Shown: in pieces, positions 1 through 8,435 of the stretch
Numbering within the stretch: position 1 is the first letter of the stretch
How the letters are laid out: every line of letters starts with the position of its first letter
Assembly (NCBI RefSeq): GCF_016110345.1
Contig: NZ_AP019011.1
Span: 1,488,001-1,552,000 of the forward strand
Length of the DNA stretch: 64,000 bases
Source of the DNA: Fluviibacter phosphoraccumulans
GTDB taxonomy: Bacteria > Pseudomonadota > Gammaproteobacteria > Burkholderiales > Rhodocyclaceae
Direction of reading: 5' to 3'
Notes under the pieces: model-generated
Told to the model about the DNA's origin: nothing
The model's database searches: none
Seen by the model: the letters and a program-made list of their open reading frames with translations, nothing else
Program-made: the position numbers and the translations under genes

Positions 1-491
1 CGGGCATCAGAGACGCGCTTGGATTGGTTGTTGATCTTGATGCCACCGAGTTTGGCTTCGACGATGCGGAGGGTGACCGTGCCGTCGGTGATGTCCTGCT
101 GGGGGAGGATGACGCGCACCAGCCAGCCCTGCTCCCGGTAGTATTCGGTGATGGCGTCGGTGGCGCGTTTGAGGTCGTCAAAGGTGATGGGTTTGCCGAT
201 GAGATCAGCGACGATGCTTTGTAGCTCGGCACTACTGACTTTGCTGTTGCCGACGAAAACAAACTGTTTAACGACAAAGGTGAGCTGATCGGGCTTGGGG
301 GCTAGCGGCTTGAGTTCCACGGGGGCCGGCTCGCGGGTAGCGTCCGGCAGCACCGGAGGCATGGGCTCTAACTCTCGGTTCTGTTGCAGTAACTGGCCGG
401 CTGAGGTTTGGGCGTGTGCAACCGCTGAGACGAGCAGCAGCAGCAGCGGCAAAAGAGTCTGGAAGGCTTTATTTAAAAAAAAAGTGCGCAT
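1..491 (-). CDS. Two-partner secretion outer-membrane transporter, TpsB/ShlB/FhaC family (N-terminal part only)
   Basis: This is the first ~163 codons of a gene that runs off the left edge. It starts at an ATG (491-489) and has a clear signal peptide (residues 1-27, run of leucines, cleavage after AHA). A Q/E/P-rich stretch typical of the plug-helix linker of FhaC-like proteins follows (QQNRELEPMPP). Next comes a ShlB-type POTRA fold from about residue 65 (FVFVGNSKVSSAELQSIV, then YYREQGWLVRVILPQQDI and LRIVEAKLGGIKI). Family members form a 16-stranded barrel that exports a large TpsA exoprotein by recognising its TPS domain. The partner is not in this window. No good Shine-Dalgarno precedes the ATG, but no other in-frame start exists after the upstream stop. 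The gene lies 103 bp downstream of a response regulator on the same strand. Confidence 0.85.
   Translation of the reverse strand, partial: MRTFFLNKAFQTLLPLLLLLVSAVAHAQTSAGQLLQQNRELEPMPPVLPDATREPAPVELKPLAPKPDQLTFVVKQFVFVGNSKVSSAELQSIVADLIGKPITFDDLKRATDAITEYYREQGWLVRVILPQQDITDGTVTLRIVEAKLGGIKINNQSKRVSDA
475..483. repeat. A9/T9 homopolymer in codons 3-6 of the tpsB-like gene
   Basis: Nine consecutive A on the + strand read as T9 just after the start codon of the leftward transporter gene. Slippage of one base would abolish translation, so this is a possible phase-variation tract; switching itself is not shown by one sequence. Confidence 0.6.
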
Positions 492-593
492 TCGTGCGAC
501 TTTACAAAATTCGGTTTTTAAAAACTTTCCGATAATTTCGTAAAGACAGAACGCATGCTCCTTTTACAAGCAAGCTGCTGGCATTAATTCTGC

Positions 594-1274
594 TTAATTT
601 TCAATATGAATCGGCAATGTGAGCTGATACCCTTCCCCGCGAATCGATCTAATGAAGGAATCGGGTACACCGATTTCTTCTAACTTCTTTCGCAAACGGT
701 GCACCTGTAACTCTAATTGACTTTTAGAGTTATCGTCAGCGATGCGTTCGGTAATTTCAAACAACCGCCAATATGGTAAACGCAAATCAGGTGCCAAGGC
801 CAAGCCTTTGAGCAAAGCAGTATCGCTTTTGCTCAGATACGCGTCTTTGTCACCATTGGTGAGCTTCAGTCCGCTTGGGCTTAAAGCCAGGCTAGCGTCT
901 GCTTCTGTCTGCGCATGAATCCGACGGCGCACGGCTTTCACGGCCGCCAACAGTTCGGTAGGCGACACGGGTTTGGTCAGATAAAAATCGGCCCCACTTT
1001 CATAACCACGGATACGGTCCTGCTCTTCTGTTCGAGCAGAGACCATGATGATGTTGATACCTGGGTGGCCAGCACGCAGGCGCTGGGCGATATTGAAACC
1101 CGATTCTCCGGGCAAATTAACGTCCAGCACAATCAGGTGCGTTGCCGTAGCAGCCAGATGCTCGTCGAGTTCTTCCGCACAACTTGCACCAACGACATCA
1201 AAGCCTTCACTGAGCAGTCGATCAATAAATACTTCTCGCAGATCCTGGTGGTCTTCGACGACAACAACGCGCAT
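594..1274 (-). CDS. OmpR/PhoB-type two-component response regulator
   Basis: 226 residues, the usual length for the OmpR family. The N-terminal receiver domain has the acidic pair E7-D8, phospho-acceptor D51 (LIVLDVNLPGESGF) and conserved K101 (FYLTKPVSP). The C-terminal half is a winged helix: LQVHRLRKKLEEIGV fits the recognition helix and IRSIRGEGYQLTLP the terminal hairpin. The sensor kinase gene lies 85 bp upstream on the same strand, so the two probably form one system. A two-partner secretion gene follows downstream, which makes it a candidate target. Start chosen at the ATG giving the intact first beta strand (MRVVVVEDH). Confidence 0.93.
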   Translation of the reverse strand: MRVVVVEDHQDLREVFIDRLLSEGFDVVGASCAEELDEHLAATATHLIVLDVNLPGESGFNIAQRLRAGHPGINIIMVSARTEEQDRIRGYESGADFYLTKPVSPTELLAAVKAVRRRIHAQTEADASLALSPSGLKLTNGDKDAYLSKSDTALLKGLALAPDLRLPYWRLFEITERIADDNSKSQLELQVHRLRKKLEEIGVPDSFIRSIRGEGYQLTLPIHIEN

Positions 1275-1358
1275 GGTGATGGATGGTGCCCTGAAATTTT
1301 AAGGGTGAAATGTAATTGATCACCCACCAGTAAACTTGCAAAAACTTTCCGATCCTGC

Positions 1359-3245
1359 CTACTTGTTTGCCAATGGTAACACCAGCTCAAAGCAAATTCG
1401 TTGGCCTAACAGGATGCAGCGCACCTGCCCGCTCAGCATGTCGGCAAGCACTTTAACGAGGTAAAGGCCCAACCCTGATCCAGTGAAGGCCTGCGCACGC
1501 TCGGATCGGTAGTATTTATCGAACACGCAGTTCGGATCTGGCGCGTCAATGGCACCGATGTCGTTTTCAATTCGCAGCAACGCGGCGTCGCGGGTTTGCC
1601 CTAACTTTAAGACAATCACACTATCCGACGGGCTGTATTTAACAGCATTATCGATAAGGTTGGAAAGAATGATTTGCACAAAACGTGCATCACTCTCCAT
1701 GCGAAGCGCTGCGGGCGCTTCGATCTGCAGTCTGTTGGCGTTCGGCAAAGCTGCTTGCAGTTGATAAACCATCTTGATGAGATCAAAAGGTGCGGCCTGA
1801 ATTGATAGCTGATCGTCGTGCAGTTTTTCTACCTGGAGCAGCCGTTCGATAATGCCATTCATGTCTCGGACAGCGCGGTCTGCCATGTCATTGATGCGCG
1901 GGCTGGGGTACTCACTGCCCACCGCCATGCGTACAACCGAGAGCGGGGTTTTCATTTCATGCGCCAGCATTTTGAGAAAATTAGATTGCTCAACCCGGCG
2001 CGCCTGCTCACGCGCTATTTCAAGCTGGGCCATTTCTAGGTGCTTCTGAGCGTTTTGCTGGCGCTGGTTCAGACGATAGGCACGCACCAGCACCAGGATC
2101 ATCATCATAACGCTACTGACCAACGCATAAACCAGATTCAGATACAGTAGCCCCTCTTGCATGGGCACCAGCCCCACTGCAGGGAGTCGATTAAAGAGTA
2201 CGGCAATCAGAATAACGACGTAGGTACCGACGAGCAATGTCTTGGAGATGACCGGCTTTTGATCAGCGGCCGCATTACGGGTTTCGCGCCATGCCCGAGT
2301 AGAAAGTGCGGTTATAAACACCAGCAAAATAGCAGCGAAGACAATGTAACTGTTCAACATGATCGCCAGATGGGCTTTTCCCATGAGTTGTAACGCCCAT
2401 TCGACGGGAAGCGCCAGCATCAAAGAGAGCGTCGCACGGTAGAGCCAGGGATTGGGTTTGAATTGTCTGATTAACTGGCTATCGAACCAGATGACATAAG
2501 TAACAAATAGACAGATCAGCGTATTCGATATGGGATCAAGCCAGGCGGCGGGCAACCAACCCGAAGTTAAAGCCCGGAAATACCCCAGCATGACCAGGCC
2601 GTAGATAATCGCCAACAGCTCACGGCCAATGTACATGCCGACCAGTCGATCTCGCTGAATGATGAAGCTGAGCACCCCCCAACCCATGCAGATAACCAAC
2701 ATGGCGAGGTACATAATTGCACCCATTTCCTGACGGCGATCCGCGGCGCGAACCTCGTCCACGGTCATCACTTCAATAACGGTCAGGGTGCTCTGGTTGG
2801 TACGCAGTCGCAGCCAGACATCGCGCGGGGCCTGCCCCACGGGAATGACGTAGTTCAGATTCAGCGACTGATATTCATCGGTTTCCCAATCAAAATAGTC
2901 ACCGGTTAGTCGTGCTTCATCGTCCTTGTGCAGCGGGTCAAAGAGTTGAATCTGATCCTGTATCGGCGGACGAATGCGAATGATGAGCCTGTTGCTGGCT
3001 AAGGGCTTGGTTATCGCCGCAGGATCAATGTGCAGACGTAACCAGAAAGTAGATTGACTGAAGCCTTGGGTGAAGTACTTGTTGGCAAACGGTGTTTCTG
3101 GTGCCCGCTGCGCTTCGGCCAGCGTCATCTGGCCCGTGGGATCTTCGACCCAGGCCCGCTCTGTGACAAAGCCAGACGCCCACGCCAAGCTGACTGTTAC
3201 CAATAACAGCAGTCCAAGCAGCAATGAGCGACAGAGATTTAACAC
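1359..3245 (-). CDS. Membrane sensor histidine kinase with 7TM-DISM input module
   Basis: 628 residues. A signal-like hydrophobic start is followed by a periplasmic 7TMR-DISMED2-type domain (about 28-165; YFTQGFSQSTFWLRLHI). Seven or so membrane segments lie between about 175 and 390, then a short coiled coil (395-422). HisKA has phospho-acceptor H429 in MLAHEMKTPLSVV. The ATPase domain shows the N box (ILSNLIDNAVKYS) and glycine box (GSGLGLYLVKVLADM). DISM domains generally sense small ligands, often carbohydrates; the signal here is unknown. It autophosphorylates and should pass phosphate to the regulator encoded next. A nucleotidyltransferase-like gene ends 30 bp upstream on the same strand and may share the transcript. 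Confidence 0.92.
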   Translation of the reverse strand: MLNLCRSLLLGLLLLVTVSLAWASGFVTERAWVEDPTGQMTLAEAQRAPETPFANKYFTQGFSQSTFWLRLHIDPAAITKPLASNRLIIRIRPPIQDQIQLFDPLHKDDEARLTGDYFDWETDEYQSLNLNYVIPVGQAPRDVWLRLRTNQSTLTVIEVMTVDEVRAADRRQEMGAIMYLAMLVICMGWGVLSFIIQRDRLVGMYIGRELLAIIYGLVMLGYFRALTSGWLPAAWLDPISNTLICLFVTYVIWFDSQLIRQFKPNPWLYRATLSLMLALPVEWALQLMGKAHLAIMLNSYIVFAAILLVFITALSTRAWRETRNAAADQKPVISKTLLVGTYVVILIAVLFNRLPAVGLVPMQEGLLYLNLVYALVSSVMMMILVLVRAYRLNQRQQNAQKHLEMAQLEIAREQARRVEQSNFLKMLAHEMKTPLSVVRMAVGSEYPSPRINDMADRAVRDMNGIIERLLQVEKLHDDQLSIQAAPFDLIKMVYQLQAALPNANRLQIEAPAALRMESDARFVQIILSNLIDNAVKYSPSDSVIVLKLGQTRDAALLRIENDIGAIDAPDPNCVFDKYYRSERAQAFTGSGLGLYLVKVLADMLSGQVRCILLGQRICFELVLPLANK

Positions 3246-3275
3246 AACACGATTTAGCGCTACGATGTCCAGGCG

Positions 3276-3848
3276 TTACGACGCCCGAACTTTCTCAATG
3301 GCATTGACCAGGTGTCGAATCGAATTCTTGGTTCGCTCGCGATTACAGGGGCAGGCACACATAGCCTCTGTGGCGCGATGTTCGAACGCCGCTGCTGTAA
3401 ACAACTTTCGTTGAGCCAGCTCCAGAATGTCTGCCACGTCCTGTTCCGAGTATCGATCAATTTTGGTCACAGCTAGATCTACTGGAGCCAGTACTTTAAC
3501 CCGCACTTTCTGATTGCGGACTTGAATACCATCCCAATCGATGGCATCACGGTCAAAGTCCTCGTGTAACAATCCGATGGTGGGATTGTAATTAGTATCG
3601 AGGTAGCACACTCGATCTACGCCCTCTTGATCTTCATAACGCACCAGCACATCAACGCCGCCAAGCCCTACTCGGGCATCATAGAATGCATCCAGATCGT
3701 CGGTGAATCGGGTATCACAATAAAACCCGACGGCTACGCCACCGGCGATGTACATAGTCACGACCCGATCTGAATCAACCAGATTATTGGCGATGCGGTT
3801 GGCTAATTCCTCAACCACAAAGGTGAATACTGGATTTAGGCTGCGCAT
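3276..3848 (-). CDS. Nucleotidyltransferase-like protein (DUF6036/AbiEii-like fold)
   Basis: 190 residues. The segment IAGGVAVGFYCDTRFTDDLD (residues 34-53) matches the minimal nucleotidyltransferase pattern: a GG loop (G36-G37), then an acidic pair (D51, D53) after an R-x-T strand. Members of this broad group act as toxins, tRNA or protein nucleotidylating enzymes, or remain uncharacterised. The ATG overlaps the end of the upstream small gene by 13 nt, so translation is likely coupled and the products may work as a pair. The C-terminal part (VADILELAQRKLFTAAAFEHRATEAM) is helical with two cysteines spaced CxC. A toxin or enzyme role is an inference. Confidence 0.65.
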   Translation of the reverse strand: MRSLNPVFTFVVEELANRIANNLVDSDRVVTMYIAGGVAVGFYCDTRFTDDLDAFYDARVGLGGVDVLVRYEDQEGVDRVCYLDTNYNPTIGLLHEDFDRDAIDWDGIQVRNQKVRVKVLAPVDLAVTKIDRYSEQDVADILELAQRKLFTAAAFEHRATEAMCACPCNRERTKNSIRHLVNAIEKVRAS

Positions 3849-4138
3849 AGCTGGCGATAACGCGCCTTAGTCATGTCATTTATTCGAGCCGCCTGTAGGC
3901 CGAAGGCAGCAAACGATTCTGTGAAATGATCTGCAATGTGGGCATCTAATGCACACGCCTCATTGAGAAAATCGCGCGCACTGGGGTTCCAATTTTGTTG
4001 ACCCAAGAAATAGTAAATTGCCGCTAAGGCAGGTGCATACAAGGCTGCATCCATCCCCGCCAAACACGCCGTTTTAGCAAAGGCTCTGGCTTGGTTTGCC
4101 ATGAAATCGAATAAACGCACTTCATCTGCACGTAGCAT
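3836..4138 (-). CDS. Small helical protein coupled to the nucleotidyltransferase gene
   Basis: 100 residues from the ATG at 4138-4136; a longer reading to 4231 would overlap the ccmE start and adds an unlikely hydrophobic stretch. Not recognised. It is mostly alpha-helical (RLFDFMANQARAFAKTACL, FLNEACALDAHIADHF) without membrane segments. It sits directly upstream of, and overlaps by 13 nt, the nucleotidyltransferase-like gene, the arrangement common for toxin-antitoxin or enzyme-partner pairs. Its start lies 91 bp from the divergent ccmE start, so the short region between holds both promoters. Confidence 0.6.
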   Translation of the reverse strand: MLRADEVRLFDFMANQARAFAKTACLAGMDAALYAPALAAIYYFLGQQNWNPSARDFLNEACALDAHIADHFTESFAAFGLQAARINDMTKARYRQLCAA

Positions 4139-4229
4139 GATGCATATCTTTTGTAGTAACGCTCTGATTCTACACAAGACTGAATGTAAAAAGAAAAACG
4201 AGGCCACCCGAAATTGGTAAAATGGCGGC

Positions 4230-4682
4230 ATGAAACCACGTCACAAACGATTTGCCCTGATTATTGGGGCGCTGGCCGTTATTGGCGCCGCTGCTGCGCT
4301 GGTGCTCAATGCTTTTGAAGAAAATCTGGTGTTCTTCTTTACACCCACACAGGTCGCCGCTGGTGAAGCGCCGCAGAACCGTGCCTTCCGCATTGGCGGG
4401 ATGGTGAAAGAGGGCAGCCTGCAACGCGACGGCATGAACGTAAGCTTTGTGGTCACCGATACCGCGCATGATGTGCCGGTAACCTATTCGGGCATCCTGC
4501 CTGATCTGTTCCGCGAAGGCAAAGGCGTTGTCGCCCAAGGCAAGCTGGAGGGTTCGGGCAATGCCGTGAGCTTCAAGGCCTCGGAAGTGCTGGCCAAGCA
4601 CGATGAAAACTACATGCCGCCCGAAGCACAGCAAGCCATGGACAAGGCTGCGGTAGAGAAAGCATCGAAGTCGTTGAAGTAA
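4230..4682 (+). CDS. ccmE: Cytochrome c maturation heme chaperone CcmE
   Basis: 150 residues. A single N-terminal membrane anchor (residues 7-28) is followed by the OB-fold periplasmic domain. The heme-attaching histidine is H124 in [12 protein letters not shown], with the partner tyrosine Y128 (HxxxY). CcmE receives heme from CcmABCD and delivers it to the CcmFH lyase at the outer face of the inner membrane. It is transcribed towards the ccmF-G-H genes rather than with them, and ccmABCD are not in the window. A hairpin terminator follows the stop codon. Confidence 0.95.
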   Translation: MKPRHKRFALIIGALAVIGAAAALVLNAFEENLVFFFTPTQVAAGEAPQNRAFRIGGMVKEGSLQRDGMNVSFVVTDTAHDVPVTYSGILPDLFREGKGVVAQGKLEGSGNAVSFKASEVLAKHDENYMPPEAQQAMDKAAVEKASKSLK

Positions 4683-4700
4683 GCAAAGCGTCAGACGCGC

Positions 4701-4726
4701 AAAGGGGGCTTTCGGTCCCCTTTTTT
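4701..4726 (+). terminator. Rho-independent terminator after ccmE
   Basis: AAAGGGG (4701-4707) pairs with CCCCTTT (4717-4723) across a 9-nt loop, followed by a T tract. It lies between the convergent ccmE and ccmH/I ends; on the minus strand the T tract is short, so it mainly serves ccmE. Confidence 0.8.
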
Positions 4727-5741
4727 ATTTCAGCCGCGCTTTGGCTTCAGCGATACTTTCCTGCACGAACTTGCCTTCTTGAGAATCTGGGCCAACGATC
4801 TTGATGACACGCTCCCAGTACTGGACGGCTTGTTTGTAGTTAGCGCTTTCAAAGGCCAAGCCACCGGCCATAAACAGTACCTTGGGATCCTGGCTGCCCT
4901 GCTTCAGTGCATTGTTGATCCAGGTGCGCGCGCCGTTTAGATCACCGGCGGCGGCCAATGCTTCAGCATAGTCAGCCATTAGCGGTGGCTGCTGTTTGAT
5001 TTGCGGCAGGATACGTTGAAAGGCTTTCACGGCATCGTCCGGACGGTTCATGACCATATAGGCACGGGCGAGCAATTGCCAGCCGGCGGGGTCATCAGGA
5101 TTCGCCTCAAGCTTGGCCTGCAGACGGGCAACCATGACGTTGGGGTCGGGTGCCGGTTTTACATTGGCCGGGTCCAGCGCGGCCAAGTTGCCGACCTTTA
5201 GGTAAACCAGACCGCCGCCCAATGGCATGAGCAGGATAATCAGCCAGACCAACCAGCGACCGGCCACACGGGAACTACTGGCTGAAGCAGAGGCGGCTGT
5301 GGTTGCTGCTGGCAGCGGGGGCGCATCGTCTTCATCGACCAAGCCCTGACGACTGCGCCGACGCAAAAAGACAACCAGACCGATGAGGCCACCAACCAGC
5401 AAAACAAAGGGCCCTACCCACAACAGCACGGTGGTTGCTTTAAAGGGCGGGTCATACAATACGTAGTCGCCGTAGCGGCTGACCAAAAATTCGATGACTT
5501 CTTTATCAGACTTACCCGCTTCAATGAGGTGACGCACTTCACGACGCAAGTCTTCCGCCAAATCAGAGCGAGAGCCGGCCAGCGATTCGTTCTGACACAC
5601 GAGGCAGCGCAGGTTTTCAGAAATGGCGTTTAAGCGTGTTTCGACCAAAGGGTTCTGCGCCAACGGCTGGGCTTCTGCGGCAAAGGCCACACTGCTGCTC
5701 GCCAAGACAAACGCGACGGCATATTTAACTAGCCCCTTCAT
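4725..5741 (-). CDS. ccmH: Cytochrome c maturation protein, CcmH-CcmI fusion
   Basis: 338 residues. After a signal peptide (1-22) comes the CcmH domain with the redox motif LRCLVC (C46, C49), a membrane helix (about 103-127), a charged linker, a second helix (about 160-180) and a TPR domain (200-338) like the periplasmic part of CcmI/CycH. The CcmH part reduces apocytochrome CXXCH cysteines; the TPR part holds the apocytochrome for CcmF. The start codon overlaps the ccmG stop by one base (TAATG), so the two are coupled. Such fusions are known in several proteobacteria. Confidence 0.92.
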   Translation of the reverse strand: MKGLVKYAVAFVLASSSVAFAAEAQPLAQNPLVETRLNAISENLRCLVCQNESLAGSRSDLAEDLRREVRHLIEAGKSDKEVIEFLVSRYGDYVLYDPPFKATTVLLWVGPFVLLVGGLIGLVVFLRRRSRQGLVDEDDAPPLPAATTAASASASSSRVAGRWLVWLIILLMPLGGGLVYLKVGNLAALDPANVKPAPDPNVMVARLQAKLEANPDDPAGWQLLARAYMVMNRPDDAVKAFQRILPQIKQQPPLMADYAEALAAAGDLNGARTWINNALKQGSQDPKVLFMAGGLAFESANYKQAVQYWERVIKIVGPDSQEGKFVQESIAEAKARLK

Positions 5742-6274
5742 TACTTGAGCCCTTTCAACAAGGGGTCAATCAGGGTCTGCACCACGTCGGGCGTGACCGG
5801 GCCGACATGCTTGTAACGAATGATGCCGGCCTGATCGATGACGTAGGTTTCCGGCACGCCGTACACGCCGTAATCAATGCCCACCCGGCCATCGGCATCA
5901 AAGGCCGACAAGACATACGGGTTGCCATGCTGCCTGAGCCAGGCCAGCGCATCTGAACGCTGATCTTTGTAATCCAACCCAATCAACGGCACATCCGGGT
6001 GCGTGCGTGCAAAGTCAACGAGCACCGGGTGCTCGGCACGGCAAGACACACACCATGACGCCCAGACATTGAGCAGCCAGACGCGACCCTTGAGGTCTTC
6101 CGGGGCAAAAGTCTGCTTGGCATCGTGCAGCTGTGGCAGGTTAAACGTGGGGGCTGGTTTGCCCACCAGTGGCGAGGGCACATAGCTCGGGTCTTTAGTC
6201 AGCCCCCGCGCCAGAAAGAATACCAGCACGGCAAAAGCCAGAAAGGGAATCAGGAACCACCAGAAGCGTTTCAT
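5741..6274 (-). CDS. ccmG: Thiol:disulfide interchange protein CcmG/DsbE
   Basis: 177 residues, a membrane-anchored periplasmic thioredoxin. Anchor at 4-22, active site WASWCVSC (C75, C78) and the cis-proline loop YGVYGVPETYVID typical of CcmG. It keeps CcmH and apocytochrome thiols reduced for heme ligation. Its ATG shares one base with the ccmF stop codon (TGATG) and its stop shares one base with the ccmH/I start, giving a tightly coupled ccmF-ccmG-ccmH/I operon. Confidence 0.95.
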   Translation of the reverse strand: MKRFWWFLIPFLAFAVLVFFLARGLTKDPSYVPSPLVGKPAPTFNLPQLHDAKQTFAPEDLKGRVWLLNVWASWCVSCRAEHPVLVDFARTHPDVPLIGLDYKDQRSDALAWLRQHGNPYVLSAFDADGRVGIDYGVYGVPETYVIDQAGIIRYKHVGPVTPDVVQTLIDPLLKGLK

Positions 6275-8235
6275 CAGGCTGCTACTTTCTCATCAGTGAG
6301 ACCCGACTCATGATCGGCCGAAGACTTACGTGAACGATAGCGCCGATCCGACGCCGCAAAAATGCCACCCAGCGCCATTAGGGCGCAACCCGCCCAGATC
6401 CAGCTGACAAAGGGTTTGTAGTACACGCGCACCGCCCAGGCATTATTACCGGTGGGCTCGCCCATCGACACGTACAGATCTCGCGTCAGGCTGCTGTCGA
6501 TGCCCACTTCGGTCATCGGCATGGTCGATGAGAAATACGTCCGCTTCTCGGTATAGAGGGTGCCGCTGATCTGCGCTGGCTGATCCAGGGGACCATAGGT
6601 CACTTGTCCGCGCGCCCCTTCATAGTTAGGACCTTTCACCGGTGTTACGCCTTGCAGGGTAAGTCGTATGTTCTGAATTGACACCGTATCGCCTGGCGCC
6701 ATGCTGACATCACGCTCCACCTGATAGCTACTGACAAAGGTCACGCCAACCACAAAGACGGCCAAGCCCAGGTGGGCCAATTGCATGCCCCAGAACGCAC
6801 GCGGTGGCCAGCTGGTTTTAACCCGCACAATCACTTGGCGAACGACAGCGGCCATCACCCACACCGCCAGGCCCGCGCCAATTGCTACCATGGGGCGCCA
6901 GCTGCCCATGAGCAGGGGCAACACAATCGCGGCCAGGACGGCCAAGACGGCTTCAACCTTCAGTGATTGAATCAGGGGTACCAGTTGGTCCTGCTTCCAG
7001 CGGGCCATCGGTCCAAACGGCAAGACCAACAGCAACGGCAACATAATGGGTACAAAGACAGCATTGAAGTAAGGGGGCCCGACCGACAGTTTGCCAAGAT
7101 TGAGGGCATCGATCACCATGGGATACACCGTGCCCAGCAATACCGCGCCGGTGCCCGCCAACAACAATACGTTATTGATCAGCAGGAAGGTCTCTCGTGA
7201 CACCAGAGCAAAAGCCCCGCCTCGCCCCACCGTCGGCGCACGCCAGGCAAACAACGCGAGTGAACCGCCCACCACAATAGCCAGGAAGACCAGAATGAAA
7301 ACACCCCGGGCGGGGTCCGCCGCGAAGGCGTGAACGGAGGTCAGCACGCCAGAACGCACAATAAAGGTACCGAGCAGCGAGAGCGAAAAGGCCCCAATGG
7401 CCAGCAGCACCGTCCAGTTTTTGAAACTGCCGCGCTTTTCGGAAACCGCCAGCGAGTGAATCAGCGCCGTGCCAACCAACCAGGGCATAAAGGAGGCATT
7501 CTCGACCGGATCCCAGAACCACCAACCACCCCAACCCAGTTCGTAATAAGCCCAGTTAGAACCCAGCGCAATACCGATGGTGAGAAACACCCAGGCGGCC
7601 AACGTCCAAGGACGCGACCAGCGGGCCCAGGAGACATCGAGTCGTCCCGCCAGCAAGGCCGCGATGGCAAAGGCAAACGCCACCGAGAAACCGACATAGC
7701 CCATGTAGAGCATGGGCGGATGGTAGACGAGGCCTGGGTCCTGTAACAGCGGATTGAGGTCACGCCCCTCCATGACGGCGGGTAAGAGACGCGTAAACGG
7801 GTTGGAGGTAAACAGAATAAAGAGGATGAAACCAAAACTCACCAGACCCAGCACACCGAGTACCCGAGACACCATCTCTACAGGAAGCGTGCGCGAAAAA
7901 ATAGCCACTGCGCCGGTCCAGGCGGTGAGCATGAACACCCAGAGCAGCAGGGAGCCCTCGTGTCCGCCCCACACCGCACCAAAACGATATTCGAGCGGCA
8001 ATTGCGTATTGGAGTGCCCTGCGACATAAGCGACCGAGAAGTCGTTGGTCACAAAACTCCAGGTCAGACAGAAAAAGGCGGCGGCCAACAAGCTGAACAA
8101 AGTAAGCGCCAGCGGTCTGGCTAAACGTACCCACAGCGGCACCCCGAGCTGCGGCCCGGCCAGACCCAAAACCGCCAGTGAAAATGACACGAACAGCGAC
8201 AACGACAGGGCCAACTGCCCAAGCTCAGGAATCAT
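6274..8235 (-). CDS. ccmF: Heme lyase subunit CcmF
   Basis: 653 residues from MIPELGQLAL; the ATG at 8235 is preceded by AAAGGG. The open frame continues upstream to 8349 but those residues are not CcmF-like. Many membrane helices, the periplasmic WWD heme-handling motif (WGGWWFWDPVENASFMPWL) and a long periplasmic loop near the C-terminus are visible. CcmF with CcmH takes heme from holo-CcmE and ligates it to apocytochrome c at the periplasmic face. First gene of the leftward ccmF-G-H/I operon, divergent from cls. Confidence 0.95.
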   Translation of the reverse strand: MIPELGQLALSLSLFVSFSLAVLGLAGPQLGVPLWVRLARPLALTLFSLLAAAFFCLTWSFVTNDFSVAYVAGHSNTQLPLEYRFGAVWGGHEGSLLLWVFMLTAWTGAVAIFSRTLPVEMVSRVLGVLGLVSFGFILFILFTSNPFTRLLPAVMEGRDLNPLLQDPGLVYHPPMLYMGYVGFSVAFAFAIAALLAGRLDVSWARWSRPWTLAAWVFLTIGIALGSNWAYYELGWGGWWFWDPVENASFMPWLVGTALIHSLAVSEKRGSFKNWTVLLAIGAFSLSLLGTFIVRSGVLTSVHAFAADPARGVFILVFLAIVVGGSLALFAWRAPTVGRGGAFALVSRETFLLINNVLLLAGTGAVLLGTVYPMVIDALNLGKLSVGPPYFNAVFVPIMLPLLLVLPFGPMARWKQDQLVPLIQSLKVEAVLAVLAAIVLPLLMGSWRPMVAIGAGLAVWVMAAVVRQVIVRVKTSWPPRAFWGMQLAHLGLAVFVVGVTFVSSYQVERDVSMAPGDTVSIQNIRLTLQGVTPVKGPNYEGARGQVTYGPLDQPAQISGTLYTEKRTYFSSTMPMTEVGIDSSLTRDLYVSMGEPTGNNAWAVRVYYKPFVSWIWAGCALMALGGIFAASDRRYRSRKSSADHESGLTDEKVAA

Positions 8236-8394
8236 TCGTAAACCCTTTAACAACGCATGTCGACTATCGCCGGAAAAACCCCGGAAATCTGAAGGACACT
8301 TTACTTTTCTTGAAGCCAAGATGCTAATGGAGGCGGGCACCCGATGCAAGCGGTGAGAACAAGGTAAACTCCCGTTAAATCACATCAATCCGTG

Positions 8395-8422
8395 TTTGTC
8401 TGATCAGTGACTCCTCTATAAA
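8395..8422 (+). promoter_or_regulatory. Possible sigma70 promoter of cls
   Basis: TATAAA at 8417-8422 with TTTGTC 16 bp upstream (8395-8400), 13 bp before the cls start codon. The -35 match is weak. Confidence 0.3.
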
Positions 8423-8435
8423 ACTCGGTAATAAC

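Noticed and set aside
24..543. Plus-strand open frames at the left edge
   Set aside because: The minus strand encodes a clear signal peptide and POTRA domain over the same bases.
551..565. AAAAGGAGC followed by ATG upstream of tpsB as a start site
   Set aside because: Spacing is only 2 nt and the frame stops after 12 codons; at most a leader peptide.
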